Of a DNA stretch of 10,731 nucleotides, positions 1 through 6,680 are shown one piece after another; positions within the stretch are counted from its first letter, which is position 1; each line of letters starts with the position of its first letter. The notes under the pieces are model-generated. The model was not told the DNA's origin. It made no database searches and was given only the letters and a program-made list of their open reading frames with translations. The stretch is from Prochloron sp. SP5CPC1 (lineage in GTDB: Bacteria; Cyanobacteriota; Cyanobacteriia; Cyanobacteriales; Prochloraceae), in the NCBI GenBank assembly GCA_014323965.1, contig JACONB010000136.1:1-10731 (forward strand), written 5' to 3'. Both the position numbers and the translations under genes were made by a program.

Positions 1-659
1 TGCAGCTGAAATTTAATCACAAAGGAAACGGGTGCCTCTTTACTTCCACAAGAAGTGTTAGTGGGGGGCCATGACATGAGTTCAGCCCCTTGTTGGAGCC
101 TGACAACTCGGTAGAAAGTTAGCTCTTTTTCCTGGAACTCATTGCTTTTTTTGTCGTAATGCCACCTAAAAGGGATGGGTTGGTTTTCCAGAAACAGCTT
201 TGCGAGATAATCGGGAAGTACTGAATAACGAGTATCGATGTCATAGGGGTTTGGATAGGTTATAGGATTTTCATCCCAGGACCACGAATCATCCTTTAGC
301 TTATCCACACGAGAATCAACGTCTTTTATACAGCTAAATTCTTCTTTCAACCATGCTTTGACGAACAATGATAACAAAGAAAGGTCTGGGAGCTTTTCCG
401 TTGCGAATAACCAAGGTTTGGAGTCGCCTAGCCAAGCACTACGGGCAGTTTGGATGATTTGGGGAAAACTTGCTGCGATAAGAGGATCTAGGGATCTAAC
501 TGGTACAGACCTATACCTCCTGTGTCCTCCCCTTTGAGCATCATTTGCTAATGTCTGAGCCACTTGATAGAAAGGAGTGGGAACTCTCAGGGCGTAGATT
601 GTGTGTTCTATCTCTTTAGTCAGCTCCCAAGCTCCGGGGAGAATTGTGTTATAAGCCAT
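1..659 (-). CDS. pPIWI-RE family protein, N-terminal part (cut by window edge)
   Basis: About 219 N-terminal residues are visible, with no stop before the left edge; the protein begins MAYNTILPGAWELTK. Expected role (family knowledge): pPIWI-RE proteins carry a divergent PIWI/RNase H-fold module predicted to bind a guide strand, encoded beside a DinG-type helicase and a restriction-fold nuclease. The visible segment would be the family-specific N-terminal region; no PIWI residue can be inspected here. The call rests mainly on position, third gene of the operon behind the other two components, plus a weak resemblance of the YN-I-AWE-like start to this family from memory. The ATG at 659 has AAGGA seven bases upstream. 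Its first 18 codons and upstream flank are duplicated at 754-823. No signal peptide or membrane segment is visible. If the downstream sequence has no PIWI/RNase H domain, this call is wrong. Confidence 0.68.
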   Translation of the reverse strand, partial: MAYNTILPGAWELTKEIEHTIYALRVPTPFYQVAQTLANDAQRGGHRRYRSVPVRSLDPLIAASFPQIIQTARSAWLGDSKPWLFATEKLPDLSLLSLFVKAWLKEEFSCIKDVDSRVDKLKDDSWSWDENPITYPNPYDIDTRYSVLPDYLAKLFLENQPIPFRWHYDKKSNEFQEKELTFYRVVRLQQGAELMSWPPTNTSCGSKEAPVSFVIKFQL

Positions 660-675
660 GATTTAATCCTTTTTT
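606..675 (-). repeat. Direct repeat copy B of the helicase/pPIWI gene junction
   Basis: Aligns without gaps to 754-823 (offset 148). Thirty-five consecutive bases (631-665 and 779-813) are identical, with scattered mismatches on both sides. On the minus strand it contains a relic of the helicase end (codons for L-N-H-G-L plus TAA) overlapping the start of the pPIWI-RE gene. This copy carries the start of the open frame that continues to the window edge. Confidence 0.9.
667..671 (-). promoter_or_regulatory. Ribosome-binding site of the pPIWI-RE gene
   Basis: AAGGA on the minus strand, seven bases before the ATG at 659, inside an A-rich stretch at the edge of the palindromic repeat. The upstream duplicate start (ATG at 807) has only a weaker GAAAG at the same place. 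This favours 659 as the working start. Confidence 0.55.
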
Positions 676-677
676 AA

Positions 678-751
678 GTAGGTTGGGTAGAGCGCCTGGG
701 AAACCCAACATAGGTTTGCGCTGTTGGGTTTCGTGCCTCAACCCAACCTAC
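678..751. repeat. 74-bp nested palindromic element (MITE-like or REP-like)
   Basis: The ends are perfect 11-bp inverted repeats: GTAGGTTGGGT at 678-688 and ACCCAACCTAC at 741-751. Inside is a second perfect 11-bp pair, GAAACCCAACA at 700-710 and TGTTGGGTTTC at 722-732, around an 11-base loop. It has no coding capacity. It resembles the small dispersed GTAGGTTGGGT-type repeats of cyanobacteria (recognised from memory). It lies between two copies of a host sequence, and its right end supplies the TAG that stops the upstream mini-ORF. Transcribed as part of the operon, it could form a long hairpin just before the pPIWI-RE ribosome-binding site. Confidence 0.85.
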
Positions 752-807
752 AGTTCTATTTCTTTTGTTAGTTTCCATGCTCCGGGGAGAATTGTGTTAT
801 AAGCCAT
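748..807 (-). pseudogene. Stranded 5' end of the pPIWI-RE gene (19-codon mini-ORF)
   Basis: The ATG at 807 overlaps the last 11 bases of the helicase gene (stop at 797-799), which looks like the original coupled start of the next gene. The frame encodes MAYNTILPGAWKLTKEIE as in the intact copy at 659, then one divergent codon and TAG, whose bases come from the end of the palindromic element. Against the intact copy, codons 2-18 differ at six bases: four are synonymous third-position changes and two fall in one codon (K versus E). It may be a relic, or a translated leader peptide. Confidence 0.7.
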
Positions 808-823
808 GATTTAGTCTTTCTGT
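754..823 (-). repeat. Direct repeat copy A of the helicase/pPIWI gene junction
   Basis: Partner of 606-675. It includes the true 3' end of the helicase gene and the overlapping mini-ORF start. At about 70 bp with several mismatches it is far longer and older-looking than a normal transposition target duplication. Confidence 0.9.
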
Positions 824-3800
824 ATTTTTGAGTGCGTGGTAGAAGTCTCCATAGAGGGATTTTGCGAGAGTTTCTTGATAGGGACGCAGGTCTTTTTCTT
901 CTATGGAAGATTGAAGTTCGTCTATTATACCCACCAAAAGTGAAGTGGTTGCTGTATCTGGTTTATTTTGAGCAAAATTAGGGGCAAAACTGCTGTCCAA
1001 AAAACGCACCAAACAGGGAACCCCACTCCGAACTAAACGACCAATAATTTGCCAAATACTCACTAACTCAGTCCAACACAGAACCTTCCGTTCCTCTGAG
1101 GAGAACTGACGAAAGGAGTTAGCCCGCGAGTTTAGTTGCCTCATTTTCTTCACTGCTTCATTATAAAATGTTTTTTCTGCTTCTGTCAAGGTTGAATTAG
1201 GAGAAATTTTCTGAATATTTTCTAACGCCCAGTGGTTCAGTTGTTGTACGGTGCTGTCCCAAGTACCAGGAACTGGCATGGGGCGGCAGAGAAAGAGGGC
1301 GGCTCCGAAGGCGGCTTTGTTGTTATTCTTGAGAATATTGTGACCCCGCTCTAAAGCCATTAAAGGAGCTACTACTATCTTATACTTTTCCTCATTCTTA
1401 TAAGGAATATTTTTCAGATTCCTAATGTCTCCCCGAGGAATACATCCTTCTTCCTCCTTTTCATGATCCCGAATTAAACGAGCAATATACTGCTTATCTT
1501 TATAGTGCTCTTTTAACCGAGACTGTACCCACTCTGCTTCGTCATAGCTATTGGTAATGAGGAGAAGACGTTGGCGATCGCCCCATATTTCCCCATTTTC
1601 CTTTTCCTTCTCTTGTAGTTCCTCAAAGATACCATTCAGATAAGAAGGAGCACGCCCAGACTTCTTGCAAATAGCAGCCACCATCTCCTCATTAGCTGTT
1701 TGCCGCTTGTTAAATGGTAGCCCGGATACAGTGATATAATTATCCTTATCATTCATTTGAGGAGTAAAGGCCAATTGACTATCTTTAATACCCTTATCCT
1801 TGGTTTCTGTAGGTTTTAATAAAACTGTGGGTTTGGGGGTAAGATGATAAGCAGGGCTACCGGGAACATAGCTAGTACCGGAAATGAGCACAGTATGGGG
1901 TCCATTTCTACCGTCAGCGGCAAACAGCTGAGGGAAATGGAGCAGTAAATACCTCCCTATTCCTACATAGCGGAAATAGTCCAGTTTCCAACTGTTATCC
2001 TGGTTTTTACTATATTTAAAGCCCAAAATATTCCCCACAGGAGAGTCGGGAACAACGGGGAGATAGTCTTTTGGAGGACGATTTACCAGAGATGGGTTTA
2101 AGTTTTTGAGGTCAATTTCCCCCACACCTTGAACTACATTGAGATAGTCCACCAGAAAACCTAGCTTATTATTCAAGATAGTAATCAAAATGGCAAAGTG
2201 AGTGCGAACCAGGAGTTCCTTTAATTTATCTTCTTCTTCAGGAAGAGGTATTTGCTTATCCTTCAACCACTGCTCCCACCAAACCTGGATTTCTTGTCGT
2301 TGCTCTGGAATATTGTCATTATTGGTTATAGTCAAAGCTACTTGTGCTAATTCTCCCCCAACCTTATTATTGAGAGGGTTGCGGAAAAAACTGTCCTGGG
2401 TTGCCAAAAATTCTTCGCGCTGTTTTCGTTCCTCATCCTTATTACCTTCTTGTAGGTCGTTTGGCAACAATTCTCCCACCATGCGACTGAAAAGAGAACG
2501 CCCGGTAAAAGTGTACTCTCCCAACCAAAGATGAACCCGTTCGTCGTAGAGCAAAGGAATAATGCTATCGATAGCATTTTGAGCGAAGCGTTGATCGCGG
2601 CACCAATTTCGATACAGATCCTTCCTCATACTGAGACGGCTACCATTGTAAATGGGAATCAGACTTTGTGCCAGTCGATTTAACAATCCTTTCGGGGTAT
2701 TATCCAGCAGGGTTTCCGAGGGAGCAAAATCTTCGTCTAACTGCACCTGCACCCGATCTGCTTCGTCTACAAAGAGAAAATTGCATTCCCGATAAACTGC
2801 TTCAGCAAAGCGTATTCTTTCTGAAAACAGCTGTTTGGGAACGTGGGTATGAATTAAACTAGCGGGAGTCAAGATCCAAACCATAGATTTCCCAATATCC
2901 TGTTCCAACTGGTGACGAGGACAGTTATAATAGAAGGGACAGGTGGAATTATCCCTTTTCCTATCATACTCTGAATCAGTATCCTCTCTTTCCTGCTTTT
3001 TGCGGTTCTGAGGGGATTTTTGTTCCTTTTTTTGATAGAGACTGTGACAAGGTTCCTCTCCAAATTCCCATTTCTCAGCTTGAGACAAACCTAACAAGGG
3101 ACAAACGGTGCTAAACCAACGATATGCGGGGTGGGTTCCTCCCTCGGTAATGGTGTCTTTCTCTCCAGAACCCGCTAAAATTGGTTGAGCTACTTTGGCT
3201 AACTGTTCTGGGCGATTTTGTCCCAAAATGGGTGCTGCTGGAATTCCCAATTTGTGAGAGAATAGGGATGCTAACCGCACTGATTCTACCACATCATTCA
3301 CTATCAAACCACACCGAAGTTCCTGTTTTGCCAAATGATAAATGAGAACCTGGAGCAGGGTAGATTTCCCCACGTTTAACAACCCCACAATATGAACAAG
3401 TTGTTCTATTTTCAGTTCCGTACCCGGCTGGAAATCTTCCCCCTCCTCCTGGTACAAGTGTAAAGCTACCCGAGAGAGACGCTGATGATAATTTTCCGCC
3501 TTTTCCTCCTTCTCCTCCAATTTAGCGTCCATTTCCTGGGCTGATTTTAGTAATTCCTGGAAAGTAACAGTAGAGGAAGGATTTCTTTCCCTGCGGGTGC
3601 TCTGAAAAGTTACAAGAGGAGAAGAGCTAACATTAGTTAATGCTTCCTGGGGAATGGAGAGAGGAATTTCTACGGAAGACTCCCCTTTAGTTTTAATTTG
3701 AGCATACCACATACCCGGTTCAGATACTCGCTTGACTTTTTCCTTATTGTGTGGTGGAGTTGTCTTGAGAGTTTCTTCATATAATTTATCGCGCTGGGAG

Positions 3801-4198
3801 TAGACGCTAGTGCGAATTTGTTGTGGTACATCATCTACCTGGTTTAACTGAAACACCCGCAACCTTTCCGGTACCTTGATATACTCCTTCAGGGAGCGTT
3901 CCCACTCTCTTCCTTTCCGACGCAAGAGATAAAAACGCGCCCTTTGAATAAGTTGCCAATTTTCCTCATTCTTCATGCTCTCCACGGGAAAACGATGACC
4001 AGAAAGTAAAGCGGAAACAGCAGTAGCAGGTTCTTTTGGTGCTACCTTTTGCAGCAGTGTTAGCCCCAGTTCCACCTCAGTTATTAATTGAGCCAGCCCC
4101 TTGAGTGACTTATCATTTTCCTGAGTATATTTCTTGAAATCACTGTCTTCACGAATTTTTTTGCGAAGTTCTTCACCCCACTTAGATATATTCCGCAT
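797..4198 (-). CDS. DinG/XPD-like superfamily 2 helicase of the pPIWI-RE module
   Basis: This 1133-residue protein is a predicted ATP-dependent helicase of the DinG/XPD group, thought in this module to open DNA or R-loop targets for the PIWI protein and nuclease. Residues 1-250 form an N-terminal region of its own, ending in a charged stretch (220-235). Walker A is GLLNVGKST (272-280), with K278. Four cysteines, C366, C384, C420 and C426, lie between Walker A and Walker B as in the Fe-S cluster domain of XPD/DinG. Walker B is DEAD at 478-481. An SGT motif is at 773-775, and the C-terminal motif VI is Q1050-IIGRLVR. The start is secure: AGGAG lies six bases before the ATG. At roughly 1.6 times the length of E. 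coli DinG it has extra N-terminal and central segments. Its stop overlaps the duplicated pPIWI start at 807. No frameshift or missing core motif was seen. Confidence 0.88.
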   Translation of the reverse strand: MRNISKWGEELRKKIREDSDFKKYTQENDKSLKGLAQLITEVELGLTLLQKVAPKEPATAVSALLSGHRFPVESMKNEENWQLIQRARFYLLRRKGREWERSLKEYIKVPERLRVFQLNQVDDVPQQIRTSVYSQRDKLYEETLKTTPPHNKEKVKRVSEPGMWYAQIKTKGESSVEIPLSIPQEALTNVSSSPLVTFQSTRRERNPSSTVTFQELLKSAQEMDAKLEEKEEKAENYHQRLSRVALHLYQEEGEDFQPGTELKIEQLVHIVGLLNVGKSTLLQVLIYHLAKQELRCGLIVNDVVESVRLASLFSHKLGIPAAPILGQNRPEQLAKVAQPILAGSGEKDTITEGGTHPAYRWFSTVCPLLGLSQAEKWEFGEEPCHSLYQKKEQKSPQNRKKQEREDTDSEYDRKRDNSTCPFYYNCPRHQLEQDIGKSMVWILTPASLIHTHVPKQLFSERIRFAEAVYRECNFLFVDEADRVQVQLDEDFAPSETLLDNTPKGLLNRLAQSLIPIYNGSRLSMRKDLYRNWCRDQRFAQNAIDSIIPLLYDERVHLWLGEYTFTGRSLFSRMVGELLPNDLQEGNKDEERKQREEFLATQDSFFRNPLNNKVGGELAQVALTITNNDNIPEQRQEIQVWWEQWLKDKQIPLPEEEDKLKELLVRTHFAILITILNNKLGFLVDYLNVVQGVGEIDLKNLNPSLVNRPPKDYLPVVPDSPVGNILGFKYSKNQDNSWKLDYFRYVGIGRYLLLHFPQLFAADGRNGPHTVLISGTSYVPGSPAYHLTPKPTVLLKPTETKDKGIKDSQLAFTPQMNDKDNYITVSGLPFNKRQTANEEMVAAICKKSGRAPSYLNGIFEELQEKEKENGEIWGDRQRLLLITNSYDEAEWVQSRLKEHYKDKQYIARLIRDHEKEEEGCIPRGDIRNLKNIPYKNEEKYKIVVAPLMALERGHNILKNNNKAAFGAALFLCRPMPVPGTWDSTVQQLNHWALENIQKISPNSTLTEAEKTFYNEAVKKMRQLNSRANSFRQFSSEERKVLCWTELVSIWQIIGRLVRSGVPCLVRFLDSSFAPNFAQNKPDTATTSLLVGIIDELQSSIEEKDLRPYQETLAKSLYGDFYHALKNTERLNHGL
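1574..1581. other. HIP1 octamer
   Basis: GCGATCGC, within the 10-base palindrome at 1573-1582. It is the highly iterated palindrome typical of many cyanobacterial genomes, here inside the helicase gene. Only one full copy was noticed in the window. Confidence 0.7.
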
Positions 4199-4204
4199 AT
4201 TTTT

Positions 4205-4209
4205 CTCCT
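4205..4209 (-). promoter_or_regulatory. Ribosome-binding site of the helicase gene
   Basis: AGGAG on the minus strand, six bases before the ATG at 4198. This strong site fixes the helicase start and excludes read-through from the longer frame beginning near 4302. Confidence 0.75.
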
Positions 4210-4219
4210 ATTTTGTTTC

Positions 4220-4243
4220 GCGCAAAGGCGCAAAGGCGCGGAG
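4220..4243. repeat. Tandem octamer repeat (GCGCAAAG type)
   Basis: Two perfect copies of GCGCAAAG and a degenerate third (GCGCGGAG), in the gap between the nuclease and helicase genes. Same family as the blocks at 5519-5545 and 8613-8636. Non-coding. Confidence 0.8.
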
Positions 4244-4251
4244 AGGGGGCG

Positions 4252-4296
4252 ACCCACCCCCCAACCCCCTCCTGGGAGGGGACGAAGGGGGTGGGT
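4252..4296. repeat. GC-rich nested hairpin repeat inside the operon
   Basis: The outer arms ACCCACCCCC (4252-4261) and GGGGGTGGGT (4287-4296) are perfect complements. An inner pair, CCCCTCC (4266-4272) and GGAGGGG (4275-4281), has a two-base gap. It looks like a dispersed cyanobacterial palindrome. On the minus strand it lies between the nuclease stop and the helicase start and is not followed by a clean T-run, so it is not a standard terminator. It could attenuate transcription or stabilise mRNA ends (inference). Confidence 0.75.
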
Positions 4297-4342
4297 TACC
4301 ACTTATATACTAACACCATTATTATCCATAGTACCACAGGAT

Positions 4343-5434
4343 TTAACAATTTTTTTGAGCTTCCCCGATAATTTCACTCATTAACTTCAAACGTACCTCT
4401 TTTAGTTCCTTATGCAGTTCCCGCCTTCTTCCCTTAATGCGCAAATCCTTTTCTCGTTCATCGGGAAAAACCACAAAAGTTTGTTTAGCGTCATGGATAT
4501 ATTGTACCTTATGTAAACGTTCCTCATTTAAATAACACCAATCTTTCACATCGATCGCCCAGGTAACGTCGCTCTTAAACTCCACCCGTAAATCATATTC
4601 ATCAATATTTGGCCAAAGAGTGATCCCCGCCCCCAGTTTTTTGAGTTCCTCATAGAGCTGAATTTCCCAAATTCCTGGTAGGGTAACGAAGCGGTGTACC
4701 CCAGGCGTTACCGCTTTATACCCTTCTGCTTTAATTGTTTTTCCTTCCCCTAGCTTCTGCTTGACACGTAGTTCTTGGCAGGTATCATTATAACAGCGAT
4801 AACTGTTATCGGAGCGTTTTCGCTGGTAATAGCCACAACGGGGGCACAAATGACATTCTTCCTCAGCTGTCAAAACATTTAAATCCTTGTAAATTTTATC
4901 CAATGATTCCTTATTTAAATCTCTCAGCTCTTTAAATAGTTTTGTGTTATATTCTGAGTAGGAGATAACAGGGTGCTCAATAATCATCCTGCGAAACGCT
5001 CGATATGGTTCATGGAGCTGCTTTTCTCGACATTCCTTTAATGCCTCTTCCACAGCCTTCTGCTCTATCTCCATTTTGGTATTAGAACCTTCCACACCCC
5101 ATTCTTGAGCAAATTCGGAAACATCCCCATCCTCTATAAGAGTGGCATTTTCGTTAAGGTATTTAATTTCCTTACAGGGGAACCACTCACCTAAAGGTTT
5201 CTTAGCCAAATCCAAAAATTCCGGCAAGTCATGAGGAACAGGTTTCTTTCCCTTTACCAAAGATAGGAGGTACATTTGGGACATGCCAATTCTCAGAGCC
5301 GGTGGTATAGATATCCGTTTCTTCCGGTCTTGTTCTTGCCATTTCATCAACCCAGTAGCGAGATAATGGAGGGTTTTTGTCGCTGAGGGTATAGAGTTAG
5401 ACTGTTGTGGGGGTTTTTCTTGTACCGATTGCAT
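4343..5434 (-). CDS. Zinc-ribbon plus PD-(D/E)xK endonuclease of the pPIWI-RE module
   Basis: A 363-residue protein and the first gene of the operon. The N-terminal half (about 1-190) is helical and unlike anything I recognise. A zinc ribbon follows, with CPRC at 197-200 and paired cysteines at 214 and 219. The C-terminal part (about 245-325) shows a restriction-fold core: helix Glu257, Asp281 in DEYDLRVEF, and the strand AIDVKDW with Asp295 and Lys297 matching (D/E)xK. A lysine/arginine-rich tail ends the protein. Family knowledge: pPIWI-RE modules encode such a nuclease, presumed to cut DNA marked by the guide complex. The ATG at 5434 is preceded by GGTGAG three bases upstream, a short spacing. 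A TTG at 5476 would add 14 residues and has no better site. The 144-bp gap to the helicase gene holds repeats. Confidence 0.82.
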   Translation of the reverse strand: MQSVQEKPPQQSNSIPSATKTLHYLATGLMKWQEQDRKKRISIPPALRIGMSQMYLLSLVKGKKPVPHDLPEFLDLAKKPLGEWFPCKEIKYLNENATLIEDGDVSEFAQEWGVEGSNTKMEIEQKAVEEALKECREKQLHEPYRAFRRMIIEHPVISYSEYNTKLFKELRDLNKESLDKIYKDLNVLTAEEECHLCPRCGYYQRKRSDNSYRCYNDTCQELRVKQKLGEGKTIKAEGYKAVTPGVHRFVTLPGIWEIQLYEELKKLGAGITLWPNIDEYDLRVEFKSDVTWAIDVKDWCYLNEERLHKVQYIHDAKQTFVVFPDEREKDLRIKGRRRELHKELKEVRLKLMSEIIGEAQKNC

Positions 5435-5518
5435 GAACTCACCAAGTATAATGGACAATAAACTATGATAGCTCAAAAAAATTGAAACGGAAAGTTGGTA
5501 GGCAAAGTTTAGGGGTAC

Positions 5519-5545
5519 CCTTTGCGCCTTTGCGTCTTTGCGCGA
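5519..5545. repeat. Tandem octamer repeat (reverse orientation)
   Basis: CTTTGCGC/CTTTGCGT units: three near-copies which, on the minus strand, read GCGCAAAG-like octamers. Sits in the 130-bp gap between the divergent nuclease and ABC ATPase genes. A GGGTACCC palindrome adjoins it at 5513-5520. No confident promoter boxes were found in the gap. Confidence 0.75.
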
Positions 5546-5564
5546 GACTCTCTAAAATAAAAAC

Positions 5565-6424
5565 ATGGATATAATAACCGTCGAAAACCTAACCAAAATT
5601 TACCCTGTCCCCATTAAACAACCGGGATTGAAAGGAACCCTAGCCCATTTCTTCCGTCGCACCTACAGGGAAGTAAAAGCAGTTGAAAACATTTCCTTCC
5701 AGATCACAAACCCAAGTTCTTACAAAAAACCAGCTTAGTCATGGGGCAAAAACAACAGCTCCTTTGGGACTTACCCGCTCTAGACTCCCTGAGAATAAAT
5801 GCTGCTGTCTATCGTCTTCCTGAGTCACAATTTCAGCGCCGATTAAGGGAATTAACTGAAATGCTCTCCCTAGAAGACAAATTAACCCAGCCCGTGCGCA
5901 AACTTTCTCTCGGGGAACGGATGAAAGCGGAACTCCTGGCAGCCCTATTGCACCACCCCCAAGTTTTGTTTCTAGATGAACCCACTTTAGGGTTAGATGT
6001 AAATGCTCAAGGAGCAGTGCGGGATTTCTTACGAGTTTACAATGAACGCTATGAAGCTACTATTCTCCTCACCAGTCACTATATGGGGGATATTACAGCC
6101 CTCTGCAAGCGAGTCATGCTTATTTATGAAGGTAAATTAATCTACGATGGTAGCTTAGAAAAACTATTAGCAAGGTTTGCTCCCTACCGAGAAGTGAAAA
6201 TAGAACTAGCCCAACCAATACCAGAATCTAAATTAGTTCAATACGGGGAATTAGAATCAGTAGAAGGAAAGCAAGTGCGTTTTTTCTTGCGACGGGAACA
6301 ACTTACCGGTACCGTCAATCGCATTCTGACAGACATGGAAGTGTTAGATTTAAGTGTAACGGATCCTCCTATAGAAGAAGTAATTGGTCGCCTTTTTCGT
6401 CACGGTGATGGGGTAATATGGTAA
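5565..6424 (+). pseudogene. ABC-2 type exporter ATPase with internal deletion and frameshift
   Basis: Two out-of-phase pieces of one ATPase. Piece 1 (5565-5738) encodes 57 residues with the usual start of this group (VENLTKIYPVP, GLKGTLAHFF, AVENISFQI), then runs out of frame to TAG. Piece 2 is in another frame: in-frame family sequence (KFLQKTSLVMGQK) resumes just upstream of the ATG at 5741 and runs to 6424. It has the signature LSLGER (55-60 from that ATG), Walker B VLFLDE (75-80), the D-loop LGLD and H113. The P-loop (GxNGAGKT) that should lie between is absent, with roughly 45-50 residues missing at about 5703-5715. ATPases of the COG4586 type cannot bind ATP normally without it. If the ATG at 5741 is used, a 227-residue Walker-B-only protein could be made. 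A permease follows at 6681. Assembly error is the alternative. Confidence 0.82.
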
Positions 6425-6425
6425 T

Positions 6426-6638
6426 ATGGGAGAAAAACAAACAAAATTCATCAAGAATCATGAAGATTTAGAAGTGGATCAAATTGCTTTTAATACAGCT
6501 ATGACAATTTTTGTTATTTTCAAAGAGTTTCCTAAATTGACCAAATTAGTAGAAAAAGGAAGAGAACTTTATAGTCAATACAACAAAATTTTAGCTATGA
6601 TGGTCAAAATGGCTAATAATGTAGATAAATGGGTGTAA
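6426..6638 (+). CDS. Hypothetical protein, 70 residues
   Basis: The ORF starts one base after the stop of the ATPase fragment and ends 42 bases before the permease. It is visibly more AT-rich than its neighbours. The product is lysine-rich and amphipathic, with a central hydrophobic stretch (about residues 21-33, FNTAMTIFVIFKE) and a second helix ending NNVDKWV. No family is recognised. The start overlaps a GTAATATG direct duplication (6414-6428) and no good ribosome-binding site is seen, so translation may depend on the upstream gene. It could be an inserted small gene, the remnant of a larger one, or chance. Its like-strand position and clean fit in the gap favour a real gene moderately. 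Confidence 0.45.
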   Translation: MGEKQTKFIKNHEDLEVDQIAFNTAMTIFVIFKEFPKLTKLVEKGRELYSQYNKILAMMVKMANNVDKWV

Positions 6639-6664
6639 AAAAAAACTTAAGCCTTTGATTCATT

Positions 6665-6680
6665 ATCCCCCTATCCCCCT
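6665..6680 (+). repeat. Tandem ATCCCCCT duplicate abutting the permease start
   Basis: Two perfect copies of ATCCCCCT directly against the ATG at 6681. They occupy the place where a ribosome-binding site would be; no purine-rich Shine-Dalgarno sequence is present. Confidence 0.8.

Noticed and set aside
4084..4302. Minus-strand 72-codon frame overlapping the helicase start
   Set aside because: It translates the tandem octamer and GC-rich hairpin, has no ribosome-binding site, and overlaps the well-supported helicase start.
5435..5476. TTG start adding 14 residues to the nuclease
   Set aside because: No better ribosome-binding site and a rarer start codon; kept only as an alternative.
5438..5476. 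Possible promoter for the nuclease gene (TTGAGC and TATACT)
   Set aside because: The spacing is about 20 bases and the second box lies only about ten bases before the chosen start, so it is not convincing.
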